Assembly (NCBI GenBank): GCA_026573805.1
Contig: JAIUSX010000977.1
Span: 10,124,001 to 10,188,000 of the forward strand
DNA from: Hesperophylax magnus
Lineage: Eukaryota; Arthropoda; Insecta; Trichoptera; Limnephilidae
Length of the DNA: 64,000 bases
Reading direction: 5' to 3'
Shown here: positions 44,901 to 52,648 of the stretch, piece by piece
Layout: each line of letters starts with the position of its first letter
Position numbering within the stretch: position 1 is the stretch's first letter
Translations under genes and position numbers: made by a program
Notes under the pieces: generated by a model
What the model saw: the letters and a program-made list of their open reading frames with translations, nothing else
What the model was told of the DNA's origin: nothing
Databases searched by the model: none

Positions 44901-47900
44901 ACGAAACATAAACAACAGAAATACACGTTTACAGTAATTCAATCAAACGATTATCTCATACTCCACAGGAATAACATTCATTTCAAAAGGTGCCAAAATT
45001 TATGTAGGGCCATTTAGCTTTATCTGACGCGAATAGAGCTTGCAAATTTTGCCTGCATCGCCAAATACGAGTCTATGTCTCTGATTTGAGAATTCAATGT
45101 CAATTAGTTCTATTCATTATTTATATAGCGTACCAGCAATGGTGTCGGAATACAGTTTTAATGTTTAATTGGACGAATGCACAAAGCCAAAGCATCAATT
45201 TAACTAGTCGACGAGTTGTGGAACCAATGATCATGCAGTGAACCAGTTGCTGACATATCAATGATGATAAATAATAATGTTGATTAATATGAAAATATCT
45301 TTATGATATTATTGTATTCGATATCCACTGTTTTGATTGTTAGCAATTTAAATAATTTTTTATTTTTGAAATAACTTAGTGATTAAAACCTCAAACTGTA
45401 ATATTTAATTACTGAAGACAACATTTAGTGATTCTTGAACGAAAATTTGAAACAGAAAAATTAGAAAAAAGATAACTCTCACCTGGGACGGTTCAAGTCC
45501 TAGATGTGACAGAATCTTTTATGTTTCAAATTTTCGTTTAAGAATCGCTAATATTGTATTAAATAATTTATTTTACATCATCTCGAGTACGCGATCTTTT
45601 TTTACGAGTTTGCCTTTTTGAAACTTGGATGTCGATGTATTGGATAGTTTCGTGAAGATCGGCATTATTTCAGATTAATTAGAAAATTATTCATGAAATA
45701 CGAAATTCGCACCCGCATAATACTGGTAATAATGTAAACAGTTTGTTTAAACAGCCTCTTTTCATTGTACCTAGAAGAAAGTTCGCAAATATTACTCAAA
45801 TTACAGATGGGTACTGAAATAGACTTGTTAATTAAATTGAAACGCTTTTGCTTCGTGACCTGAAAAACATTTCATTTAAAAAACAAAACAATCATATGGC
45901 AATAACGCAACGATTGACACATTTTCAAAAATGAAGGAATTTACTTCGAATATCTGAATTTAAATGGCCGGCCGCGATGGAAATCGCTCCGGAATTTCAA
46001 TTTACTTGGAAACATATCGTATTTTTTACGAATTTACTTTAAATGTCTGAATTTAAAGTGCCGGGCGCGATGGAAATCGGGAATAAGGAGTATTATTACG
46101 AATTTGCTCCAAATACATTACTTTTTCGGGCATTTTTTTTCGAATTGAATCGCGAGTCTAAATTTAAACGGAATTGATAAACATCGCTACGCAACCCAGT
46201 ATCTTTGGGCATTTGCGGGTAAGAGGGGACCGTGGGAGGGTGTTTAAAACTTTTGATACCTGTCGGTGTATGCACGAATACATTCAACCGTGTCCTTTTT
46301 AAAATGATTTGCTGTTTATTGTAAGATTAACTTGTGAAAATAATGGTGCGCTGACATTATATAAATGTACAGCCTTTACGTACACGTTCTAATCGGACCT
46401 TTTATAATTCTTCTTCGATAGTCCTACTTATAAAAATGAGGTTTAGGAACCGATTGTTCTGCTGCTGAGACATTTAGTTAGAAATCGGGCAGTCCAGGAG
46501 GTGTTATCCGATTTCCAATTGATAAATTCGTAGCTTGAGAAAGTAATTATTATCGAGCAATGCGAGATTCAGTTGGAACAGTAACAGACCTAACACATCG
46601 CCCTTGAGATTATTTTTCACAAAAACGGCGCCACACAAAAATACAAATCATGGACAAGGGAGAGTACAAAATGAGTCGTATCGAGGGGGGGGGGGTTGTC
46701 CTACCTTATCGTGCTTCTTGAGTATCTTGCGGAAGCCGGTGAAGTTCAGGTTCTGGTAGTTCTGCAGCAGCACGAGGCTGAGGTAGAACTCTGAGAAGGG
46801 CAGGCGCAGGCGGCGCACGCCCTTCCCGCCCTTTCCGCCCGCCCCGCCGCCATTGTTGGCTGACTCCCGCTCTTGCAGCTCGGATTGGAGACCAGCGTAC
46901 TTCCGACTCGCCTCTGCTAGCTTTTCTGTGCCAAAATATTATTTATACACCCACGCTCATACTGACACTTTAGGGGTGAATCCATGAAAACACAAGAAAA
47001 GATATAAGAAATAGGATAGGATATTTGTTTAGAGGGACAGCCAAAAAATATGTGATCTATTTATAGTTCCATTTCTAGACCACAGAAAGTACATTCTAGG
47101 GAGTCGACCACGAGAATTTTAAAAAGTTGAGTGAGAATGTCCTCATAAGATTAAGTGAAGTAATTTATTTTTTAGAAAAATGGTGGAATTGTCGAAACCA
47201 AGTTGAAATTAAACACCTAGATATTAAATGTGGTTCATTTTTATTTTTTTTTGAACACTCATGACGAACAAGGTTTTTGTGAAAAATTGCAAAAAATAAT
47301 TATAATTTGACGGACTATTGCAATATACTTTTTTATAGTAATGTTTTAACCTTTCACTTGATTAACTATGTAGGGTAACTGCGCAACCCCGCCATTACAA
47401 TAAATTCTCTCAATAAAAAAATAAATAGTTACAAATTTAACTATCCATTACGATTATGGTTATATTTATGGGGTAACTCAGAGACCTCGAAAGAGATCCC
47501 ATGTTATACTTGAAATTTTATTTAAAAACATTCGGAGCACTCGTTGAGAATGATCTTTGATTATCAGAGAAAAATGAGTGACAATAAGAAGTTAGAGGAT
47601 AGAGGTACCGGAGTAGAAGGTGTTTATCTTGGTGAGCTGTTCCTCACAGTAGTGGAAGAAGATCTCGTCGAAGTTAGTCAGGTACCTCTGGCGGGGGGCG
47701 GCCGTAGCCTCCTCGGACTCGGGGGGCGCCAGTTCCATGCAGCTGTACAGCATCTCCTTCATCTCCTGTAGATGCATAAGGAAGCCTAAAATTAATTATT
47801 TTATAATGCTTCAACTACGCAATTTGTCCTAAAGTACAAACGCTCAACCCCAAAACTCAACAAAAATAGAAGGAAAATTGTTTTTAAAATTTGCGCTAAA

Positions 47901-49058
47901 GAGTTTGTATAAACAGTCGAACAATGTTATCTACAAAAAGACATACCAATAATTAGTATTGGCGTGCTTTTTTGTAGATAATGTTATTTGACTTCGAATT
48001 ATTGATAAATTTTTTTTGTAGATATTATTTGATTTTAAGGCCTAGAAATTTGTATATTTTTTGTAGATAACGTTGTTTGACTTTAAGCCTTCTAATTAGG
48101 TATTATTATCTAGTGGGGTGAGTGTAAAAAAAACAACTTATTAAAACTCCTTTGTTTTCTTCTCCCTGAAGTTCCGCGGTATCGTGTGAAATACTGTGTA
48201 CGTATATTCCTCGAGGCGTAGCATATTTTGAATACTGTGTGCATATATTTCTCGAGGTGTAGCATATTTTGCAAACTGTGTGCGTATATTCCTCGAGGTG
48301 TAGCATATTTTGAAAACTGTGTGCGTATATTCCTCGAGGCGTAGCATATTTTAAATACTGTGTGCGTATATTCCTCGAGGTGAAAACAACTATTAGATGT
48401 CTCGAACTGGGTCGTTTTGAGACCTTTGTAGTTCTGAGTTGGTAGGACCTAGTTCTCTTTTACTTCTAGAGGCGATAAGGTTCGCCAGATAGGCTTTTGT
48501 AAGAACCTTGGTTGTTTATTGGCATTTTTTTTGTTTTTTTTTCGCCATTCACTATATACATATAACATCTGATCTATCTAATCTTTCAATCTAAATACTT
48601 ACCTATAAATTACTTAATTAACCCAAACTTTATTTAATTTTACTTTTATATTTTTTGGTTTTACGCCCAGCCGGGCTTTTACATGCTATGGCAGAAAACT
48701 GATAAATTAAATATGAAACAATATTAGTATATATAAAACAGTAACGTAAAATAATTATAAGACAAATCACTAAAACTACATTACCAACGGCTACTGTAAT
48801 TTTTAGGATTCATCTTTGAACCTAATAACCTATTGTTGCATGTAAATAGTTGTTTTTTTTTATTAATTGTTGAAACAACTTGTAATTTACTTTAACAAAC
48901 AACCTAAAAGTGCGGCGGTAAGTAAATAATTACAAAATATTAAACTCATTGTTAAAAAAAATTGCGAACGAAAACGTAAGAATGTTTACCTCGTAGTTGA
49001 TGTACTGCTTTCTCCATTCCGGGGTGATATGCGCCGACAAATGTTCAGCGAACTTCAT
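35704..49058 (-). CDS. XPR1: XPR1-type phosphate exporter (SPX and EXS domains; ten coding exons, gene span)
   Basis: A multi-pass membrane protein of the XPR1/PHO1 family. The family exports inorganic phosphate, with inositol-pyrophosphate sensing by the SPX domain. Ten minus-strand exons join with consistent phases to 1905 nt (634 residues plus stop). Residues 1-149 form the SPX domain: start MKFAEHLSAHITPEWRKQYI, and FRKILKKHDK (140-149), whose lysines match the inositol-phosphate-binding cluster of the family. Residues 213-220 (MRRLRVPPLG region) lead into the membrane segments. The EXS domain includes YGWRTSGVNHVLIF, PAWWRCLQCLRRLRDTG and the diagnostic FRRFIWNFFRLENEHLNNCG. It is shorter than human XPR1 (about 696 residues, from memory), partly because one loop in the EXS region is some 16 residues shorter. 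Start: ATG at 49058. Confidence 0.92.
36310..36915 (-). mobile_element. Degenerate LINE fragment, reverse-transcriptase C-terminal region
   Basis: Two minus frames with a break between them. 36680-36910 encodes IKYLGVIIEQHMKWKRHI and YALIQSLIQYGIIGWGG, and 36326-36556 encodes YLGIKYFNNLPIEIKK. This order is found after the palm domain of reverse transcriptase in Jockey/CR1-like LINEs. It lies in XPR1 intron 9, sense to the gene. Inactive. Confidence 0.75.
37148..37312. repeat. Minisatellite of about 25-base units, seven diverged copies
   Basis: Units read approximately CAGTACCCACAAAGTTCCTGCG. The array sits about 100 bases from exon 9 of the XPR1-type gene, inside intron 9. Confidence 0.7.
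37410..37543 (-). CDS. XPR1: XPR1-type gene, coding exon 9
   Basis: Residues 523-566 plus two bases; acceptor GTATTCCAG, donor TTCAG|GTAATT. It encodes WFYYFGLVEDLVLRLCWAVS and LIVTVLAVLEVFR, an EXS membrane segment with the conserved ED..LR..W pattern. Confidence 0.92.
37544..39621 (-). other. XPR1 intron 8
   Basis: AT-rich with a moderately GC-rich patch at 37850-38020 of unknown origin and a TATAGCGC-type retroelement tail near 39510. No exons recognised. Confidence 0.5.
39622..39791 (-). CDS. XPR1: XPR1-type gene, coding exon 8
   Basis: Residues 466-522; acceptor TGTGTTTAG, donor ACG|GTCAGT. It encodes SQETLGECAWLGVWLGFGGV, GYLWDVRLDWGLLD and PLLRQETVY, matching the IWDLKMDWGL...LREEIVY region of XPR1. 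Confidence 0.92.
40666..40671 (-). terminator. LTR polyadenylation signal AATAAA
   Basis: AATAAA on the minus strand about 55 bases before the LTR end, in the orientation of XPR1 transcription, so it could shorten some XPR1 transcripts. Confidence 0.5.
41136..41180 (-). promoter_or_regulatory. LTR promoter: TATA box and TCAGT initiators
   Basis: TATAAATAAG at 41171-41180 (minus strand), then overlapping TCAGT copies at about 41138-41156 at normal TATA-to-start distance. Known insect initiators match TCAGT. Confidence 0.55.
41590..41700 (+). repeat. Dispersed repeat family R-B fragment
   Basis: CATAACCCAATTGCAGATGCC and GGAACTCTTGTGCGGTATTCA parallel 54120-54210 in the same orientation and 14174-14280 inverted. 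It abuts the 3' side of XPR1 exon 7. Family unknown. Confidence 0.55.
41737..41904 (-). CDS. XPR1: XPR1-type gene, coding exon 7
   Basis: Residues 410-465 plus one base; acceptor GTTTCCAG, donor CCTA|GTATGT. It encodes ALPAWWRCLQCLRRLRDTG and HLPNAVKYASSFLLLLLAS, corresponding to PAWLRFIQCLRRYRDT...NAGKYS of XPR1. The donor was chosen by phase with exon 8; a longer frame past it runs into repeat R-B and is not conserved. Confidence 0.88.
42301..42451 (-). CDS. XPR1: XPR1-type gene, coding exon 6
   Basis: Residues 360-409 plus one base; acceptor TATTTCCAG, donor CCAT|GTAAAT. It encodes VGFSDFWVAEQLTSLVPVFL, the equivalent of VGFADFWLADQLNSL in XPR1, then a short poorly conserved loop where the family protein has about 16 more residues. 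Confidence 0.88.
42795..43162 (-). CDS. XPR1: XPR1-type gene, coding exon 5
   Basis: Residues 237-359; acceptor ATTTCCCAG, donor CTG|GTAAAT. It includes FLLVLFLWLWAGNVYGWRTS, GVNHVLIFSLDPRHNMSEQH and GFLINPLRVLHFEGRVWLLK, the membrane core of the XPR1 family (YGWRQAGVNHVLIFELNPR in human). Confidence 0.93.
43620..43881 (-). CDS. XPR1: XPR1-type gene, coding exon 4
   Basis: Residues 150-236 plus one base; acceptor CACTTTCAG, donor TCAG|GTAACT. It encodes the end of the SPX region (WRAERVEASHFYTSKEIDRL), the linker MRRLRVPPLGHR and the first membrane helix. GC-rich coding sequence creates several spurious overlapping frames on both strands. Confidence 0.92.
44262..44818 (-). mobile_element. 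Deleted mariner element with C-terminal transposase remnant
   Basis: TA flanks and inverted ends of about 45 bases ([C/T]AGGGTTTTCCAATAAGAGG). On the minus strand, one frame encodes DNVYFQQDGTTCHTS (first catalytic Asp of the D...D pair) and NWPPRSCDF. After a frameshift near 44585 the other frame continues CDFFLWGHVKKKVYANSP and ends GRGGYLTDVIFHY. The N-terminal half is deleted. Dead as a coding element. Confidence 0.85.
45427..45549. mobile_element. Foldback element with 28-base arms and a tRNA-like B box in the loop
   Basis: AGTGATTCTTGAACGAAAAT (45427) and its near-exact inverse ending 45549 flank a 70-base centre containing GGTTCAAGTCC, a perfect B-box match. The right arm has a few changes. 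No A box is evident. Confidence 0.55.
45935..46115 (-). mobile_element. Internal fragment of the pogo-like element
   Basis: About two of the roughly 93-base units (GAATTTACTTCGAATATCTG, GGCCGGCCGCGATGGAAATCG) without termini, in XPR1 intron 3. Confidence 0.7.
46705..46925 (-). CDS. XPR1: XPR1-type gene, coding exon 3
   Basis: Residues 76-149; acceptor TTGGCACAG, donor AAG|GTAGGA. It encodes EKLAEASRKYAGLQSELQE, a Gly/Lys insert (NNGGGAGGKGGKG), FSEFYLSLVLLQNYQNLN and FRKILKKHDK. The last motif is the SPX ligand-binding lysine cluster. Confidence 0.93.
47609..47765 (-). CDS. XPR1: XPR1-type gene, coding exon 2
   Basis: Residues 24-75 plus one base; acceptor CATCTACAG, donor TCCG|GTACCT. It encodes EMKEMLYSCMELAPPE and FDEIFFHYCEEQLTKINTFY, matching the second SPX helix pair of XPR1 (FFQTCEKELAKINTFYSEK). 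Confidence 0.93.
47766..48989 (-). other. XPR1 intron 1
   Basis: Contains the 41-base tandem array at 48182-48382; otherwise AT-rich. A short repeat, TTTGTAGATAATGTT-like, recurs three times near 47972, 48018 and 48060. Confidence 0.6.
48182..48382. repeat. 41-base tandem repeat, about five copies
   Basis: Units read approximately GTATATTCCTCGAGGTGTAG followed by CATATTTTGAAAACTGTGTGC. Minus-strand frames of 66-68 codons over it are only the repeat translated in rotating frames. Confidence 0.85.
48990..49058 (-). CDS. XPR1: XPR1-type gene, coding exon 1
   Basis: 23 codons, MKFAEHLSAHITPEWRKQYI and NYE, donor GAG|GTAAAC. The start is nearly identical to that of human XPR1, fixing the ATG. 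K2 belongs to the family's ligand site. An upstream untranslated region is expected at 49059 and beyond. Confidence 0.95.
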
Positions 49059-50589
49059 TGTAAGATGTGTCAACTGTCACAACAAACACCCCACACCGCA
49101 CATAAATATTAAGCTATTTGACTGCTTTATAAACCCACGACTCGCGCTGTTGCTAAGCGTGCACTAACAAGCACCGGCACTAACCACCCGGCTATAATTA
49201 AATGCATTACATAAAGTCTAAACTATATCCGTCCCGCTGTGGATTATTAATCGACAGGTCAATAGCGCCCACACAAATAATAACACAGTGTACATCAAAG
49301 CGCCTTCTGTAGCCCCTTGCATCGCGAAGGTGGAAAATAGCGGAAAATGCCAAATTTAATGGTGTTTGATTTCACGAATTAGGTTGGTAGCACTTTGGAA
49401 AACACCCCTACCTACTCATACCTGCGAACATGCGTACTTTAAACATCTTTGGATAGTTAAATAAACAACGTGGCACTTCACAAAGGAGTACACTGCTCAT
49501 GCCAGCGCAAAGCAGCAAAACTCTAATTTTTTACATGGTGACATAATTTTATTTGTACGTAGATATTTTCTCTGTGCGATTTGTTTCTAGGTCGCATTTT
49601 CGCGCGGGAGTGCCGACATATCTCCCTTCTGATTGGTTCATCGATTCGGGGAAGTACCTACAATTTATCTTTATAACCCCGCGATGTTTGAAATGGTTAG
49701 TGTGACATTTCTAATAATTAGTATCCAACGCATAGTGCATCTTTTATTCAGTTGATTTATTTGATGGTTTTGGCAAACGATAAGTGCGCTATAATGACCA
49801 TTTAGTTTGTGGAATGGAATAGTTCTTGAAGATTGAAATTGACTTCTAATCTGAAGCACACGCCGCCGGCCGCGATAGTCTGTTTCGATTTGTACACATA
49901 AAAAAAACTTCCCCATAAAGCATGTTTTATTTTATTTTGAGAGGTGTTAAAATGTTTGCCGGTCGGGGTCTAACAAACTTAAAGTTAACCTTATGCGATA
50001 AAATCAAATTCGAAAAACCGTCTCCTGGGACTCATAAATGCCCCCCAAGCCCCAGGAACAGTGTTACCAACTCGTTTTTAAAATAAAGCTAGACGTCTCC
50101 CGAAAAGGATCTAAAAAGAGCTGAAACGATGATTTTCTAAAAATGTCACTTAACTGAAATTTTGATATTGATTCCACTTCAAATCATAATTCTTAGTAAG
50201 AATCCGAATTTTCAGTCCGTCCGAAAACGGCTTTCAAAGTTTGAACCCAAGCCTTGCATTTATGCCCATAAGATAGATGATTTTTACACAAATGCCACTT
50301 TACAGTGATTTTGTCACTGATTCCACTTCAGACAATAAATCTTAATCATAAAATTTCAAAGTTGATTTTCAAGTTCTGTGAAGGTTCTATTCGAGTTCTT
50401 TCATCATTTCAGTTTTGTGAAACAACTGGCCAATAATGACATAATAACATTTGATGAATTGTTCAAATTCTGCGAAACAACCCGTCCTTAGTACGTATCC
50501 AAAATTTCAATCCGTTCGGCGTAGATCGTTGGTCCTGCAAATATGGCTTTCAAAGTTCGATCCCAAGCCTTGCATTTATGCCCGTAATA

Positions 50590-51040
50590 ATGATGATGAA
50601 TATGAATGGTAGAAGAAGTCGGGGTCATTGCACGATCAAGTGAACCAGATACTCGAGTCGGGTTATGTCTTGAGTCGGAATTGCAGAAAAGTATGTGTGG
50701 GTCGATGTGTGAATGCAGGGCCGGCCTTACGCGGGCTCGTTTGGAGCAGTCTGCTCCGGGCGCCGAATTGCCAAAGCGCTGATAATATCTACCAGCTAAC
50801 AGTCCTAACACATCGCCCTTGAGATTATTTTTCATAAAACGGCAAAAAAATACAGATCAATTATATTATTGAATTATATTGATTAGAGTAATCACCTACC
50901 TAGTCGTTTACTAGTTTTGAAAGTGGACGAAAAAAGGACCGGTTCTGTATGAATGTGAATGAGGCAAGGAGTGTGTGCCAAAACCGAGTTGTTTGAGTGT
51001 CCGTTCTTTCTGCCTACCTCTGCGGAAACGGCTTCATGGG
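50590..51040 (+). mobile_element. 3' fragment of an RTE-type LINE, split by a hAT-like element
   Basis: 50625-50715 encodes HDQVNQILESGYV and 50948-51035 continues the last codons and 3' end of the same LINE family as 60461-64000 (AATGAGGCAAGGAGTGTGTG). The two parts join once 50716-50947 is removed. Confidence 0.75.
50716..50947. mobile_element. hAT-like miniature element, 232 bases
   Basis: Ends CAGGGCCGGCC and (inverse) CAGAACCGGTCC, flanked by eight-base duplications TGTGAATG / TATGAATG (seven of eight identical). The intact LINE supplies the empty site. Eight-base duplications and CAG-type ends are hAT hallmarks. An internal block recurs near 46575-46650. Confidence 0.65.
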
Positions 51041-51164
51041 TGCCCGGATAACGCAACAAAAACATTTTCATCACATAGATATTCATCACATGATTATTAA
51101 TCACGGTAGTAAGTATAAGAACGCTTACAATTCAAAACGATGATAACTGAGAATTGTAATTTTT

Positions 51165-51380
51165 AAGAACAGTACATTCTGTGGACTAGAAGTGGGAACT
51201 TTAGTTCACATATTTTTTGGTTGTCCCTCTCTAAACAAATATCCTCTCTTCTATCAAGCCTTATCTAAAATTGCCTCCCCTCCATTCAACATCTCATCTC
51301 TTCTAAGTCTGAACTCGACTCCAATTTTCATTATAATTTTGAAATTTGCCTATTTAAATAAAATTAATATTTAAATTCAC
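51165..51380 (+). mobile_element. LINE 3' end fragment
   Basis: The frame encodes GTLVHIFFGCPSLN, resembling the HxxxxC zinc-knuckle-like tail after reverse transcriptase in Jockey-related LINEs, and then a hydrophobic end NKINI. Clade uncertain. Confidence 0.4.
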
Positions 51381-51832
51381 CTTTCATTTCTCAATAATTT
51401 TAAATGATGCCAAGAACACCATTGAAGGGTGAAAGCCAGAAATAATGGAAAAAAAAGAACATGAATTATACAGCACAATTTTCCAGTTACATGAGTGGGA
51501 TACTATCTGTTACCTACATACCAAACCAACTGAAATGCGTCAAAATGAAAGTTTTTTCCCCAAAATGTATTTTTCAGTAAATTTATTTGCTTGTTTTATA
51601 TTACCTACACGTAAATAATGTGCGATAAAACTTGGTGCGATATGTCGAGTGTCAAAATATCTCATTAAATTTGAAACGCTTCAAATTCAAGATGATATTC
51701 ATAAATACAAAGACGCTTTATGTTCATACTACTCAAACAAAAAATATGGCACGTTGGAAGGTAGATTATATTTTAATAATTAGAATAAAATAACTTTGTT
51801 TTCATGCCACTTTATTGTATATATTTTCAATA

Positions 51833-51883
51833 TATAAAACCAACCGGTTTCGGTTCACCCCGAACCTTCATCAGGGTCATATA
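51833..51883 (-). ncRNA. Hammerhead-ribozyme-like motif, type I minimal form
   Basis: Minus strand in order: stem I strand TATATGACC, CTGATGA (51868-51874), stem II GGTTC-GGGGT-GAACC (51852-51866), GAAA (51848-51851), a self-complementary CCGG as stem III, TT, then the stem I partner GGTTTTATA (51833-51841). GTT fits the NUH cleavage triplet, and a two-pair palindromic stem III is known from Penelope-associated hammerheads that act as dimers. One extra A follows CTGATGA, departing from the minimal consensus. Activity is not established. Confidence 0.6.
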
Positions 51884-52564
51884 AAAACATATATGTGATG
51901 AGTTATAGCACATAGTTATGGCTGCGTTGAGTTATCATGCGAGAAATTATGTGAGGAATTATCATGTAACGAATAAATTTGATTTTCTATTTTTCGACCT
52001 GGCAACGCTGTTGCGAGTACACGAACAGTGTTGCCAACTCATCTCCTTTAGAACTAGATTTAGCTCTAAATAAAATTGTGGCCGTCAACTCGTTTAGCTT
52101 CAAATGGTTTAGCTTCTTAGCTCGTTTTTCGTATAATCTAGCTACTTTTTTTAAACAAAACTCATCAACGAAAAATGACAATTCAAGAGTCATTTCTTTA
52201 GGATACATTTTTAGGTTGAAATTTTGTTTTTATACCCTAGAAATCCCTACCACCAGGATGGTGAATTTTCGGTTGGCTATACAAGGTTTTAGCTCTTTTT
52301 TGCAACTTTTCGGGTGACATCTTGCGCCTAGAATTTATTTTCAAAATCGAGTTGGCAAATGTATGGGCAAATCCGGCAAATGGCAACACTGCAAACAAAG
52401 TACACGTGAAATTTGACAGTTGCTACTGCCGTAATTCGGTGTTTATATTGATATTTCTAGGTTATTCTGTGCATAAAAGATAATAACTGAGTCAATATAG
52501 TTGGGTGGATCAACGTAAATGAATATACAACTAAGGTGTCGATTTATCAACAGATTGTGTGACA

Positions 52565-52648
52565 ATGGACGCCTATGACATATTCAAAAAGCTTACTAAA
52601 GGCCTTACATTCAAGTCGAAACTTCTCGGTAAAACTCCAATCCTACAG
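52565..52648 (+). CDS. DDX52: DDX52-type gene, coding exon 1
   Basis: 28 codons from ATG 52565 to CAG|GTATAT. MDAYDIFKKLTKGLTFKSKL aligns with the MDVHDLFRRLGAG start of DDX52. Confidence 0.85.

Larger units (their letters stand above)
43882..46704 (-). other. XPR1 intron 3
   Basis: Holds a mariner remnant (44262-44818), a foldback element (45427-45549), a pogo-like fragment (45935-46115) and, near 46575-46650, a stretch shared with the hAT-like element at 50716-50947 (CTAACACATCGCCCTTGAG). Confidence 0.6.
49059..52564. other. Divergent intergenic region between XPR1- and DDX52-type genes
   Basis: Must hold both promoters and 5' untranslated regions, but no core promoter motif could be supported. 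It contains diverged repeats ending CCCAAGCCTTGCATTTATG (near 50245 and 50560), an RTE fragment with a nested hAT-like element, a LINE tail fragment and a hammerhead-like core. Confidence 0.5.
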
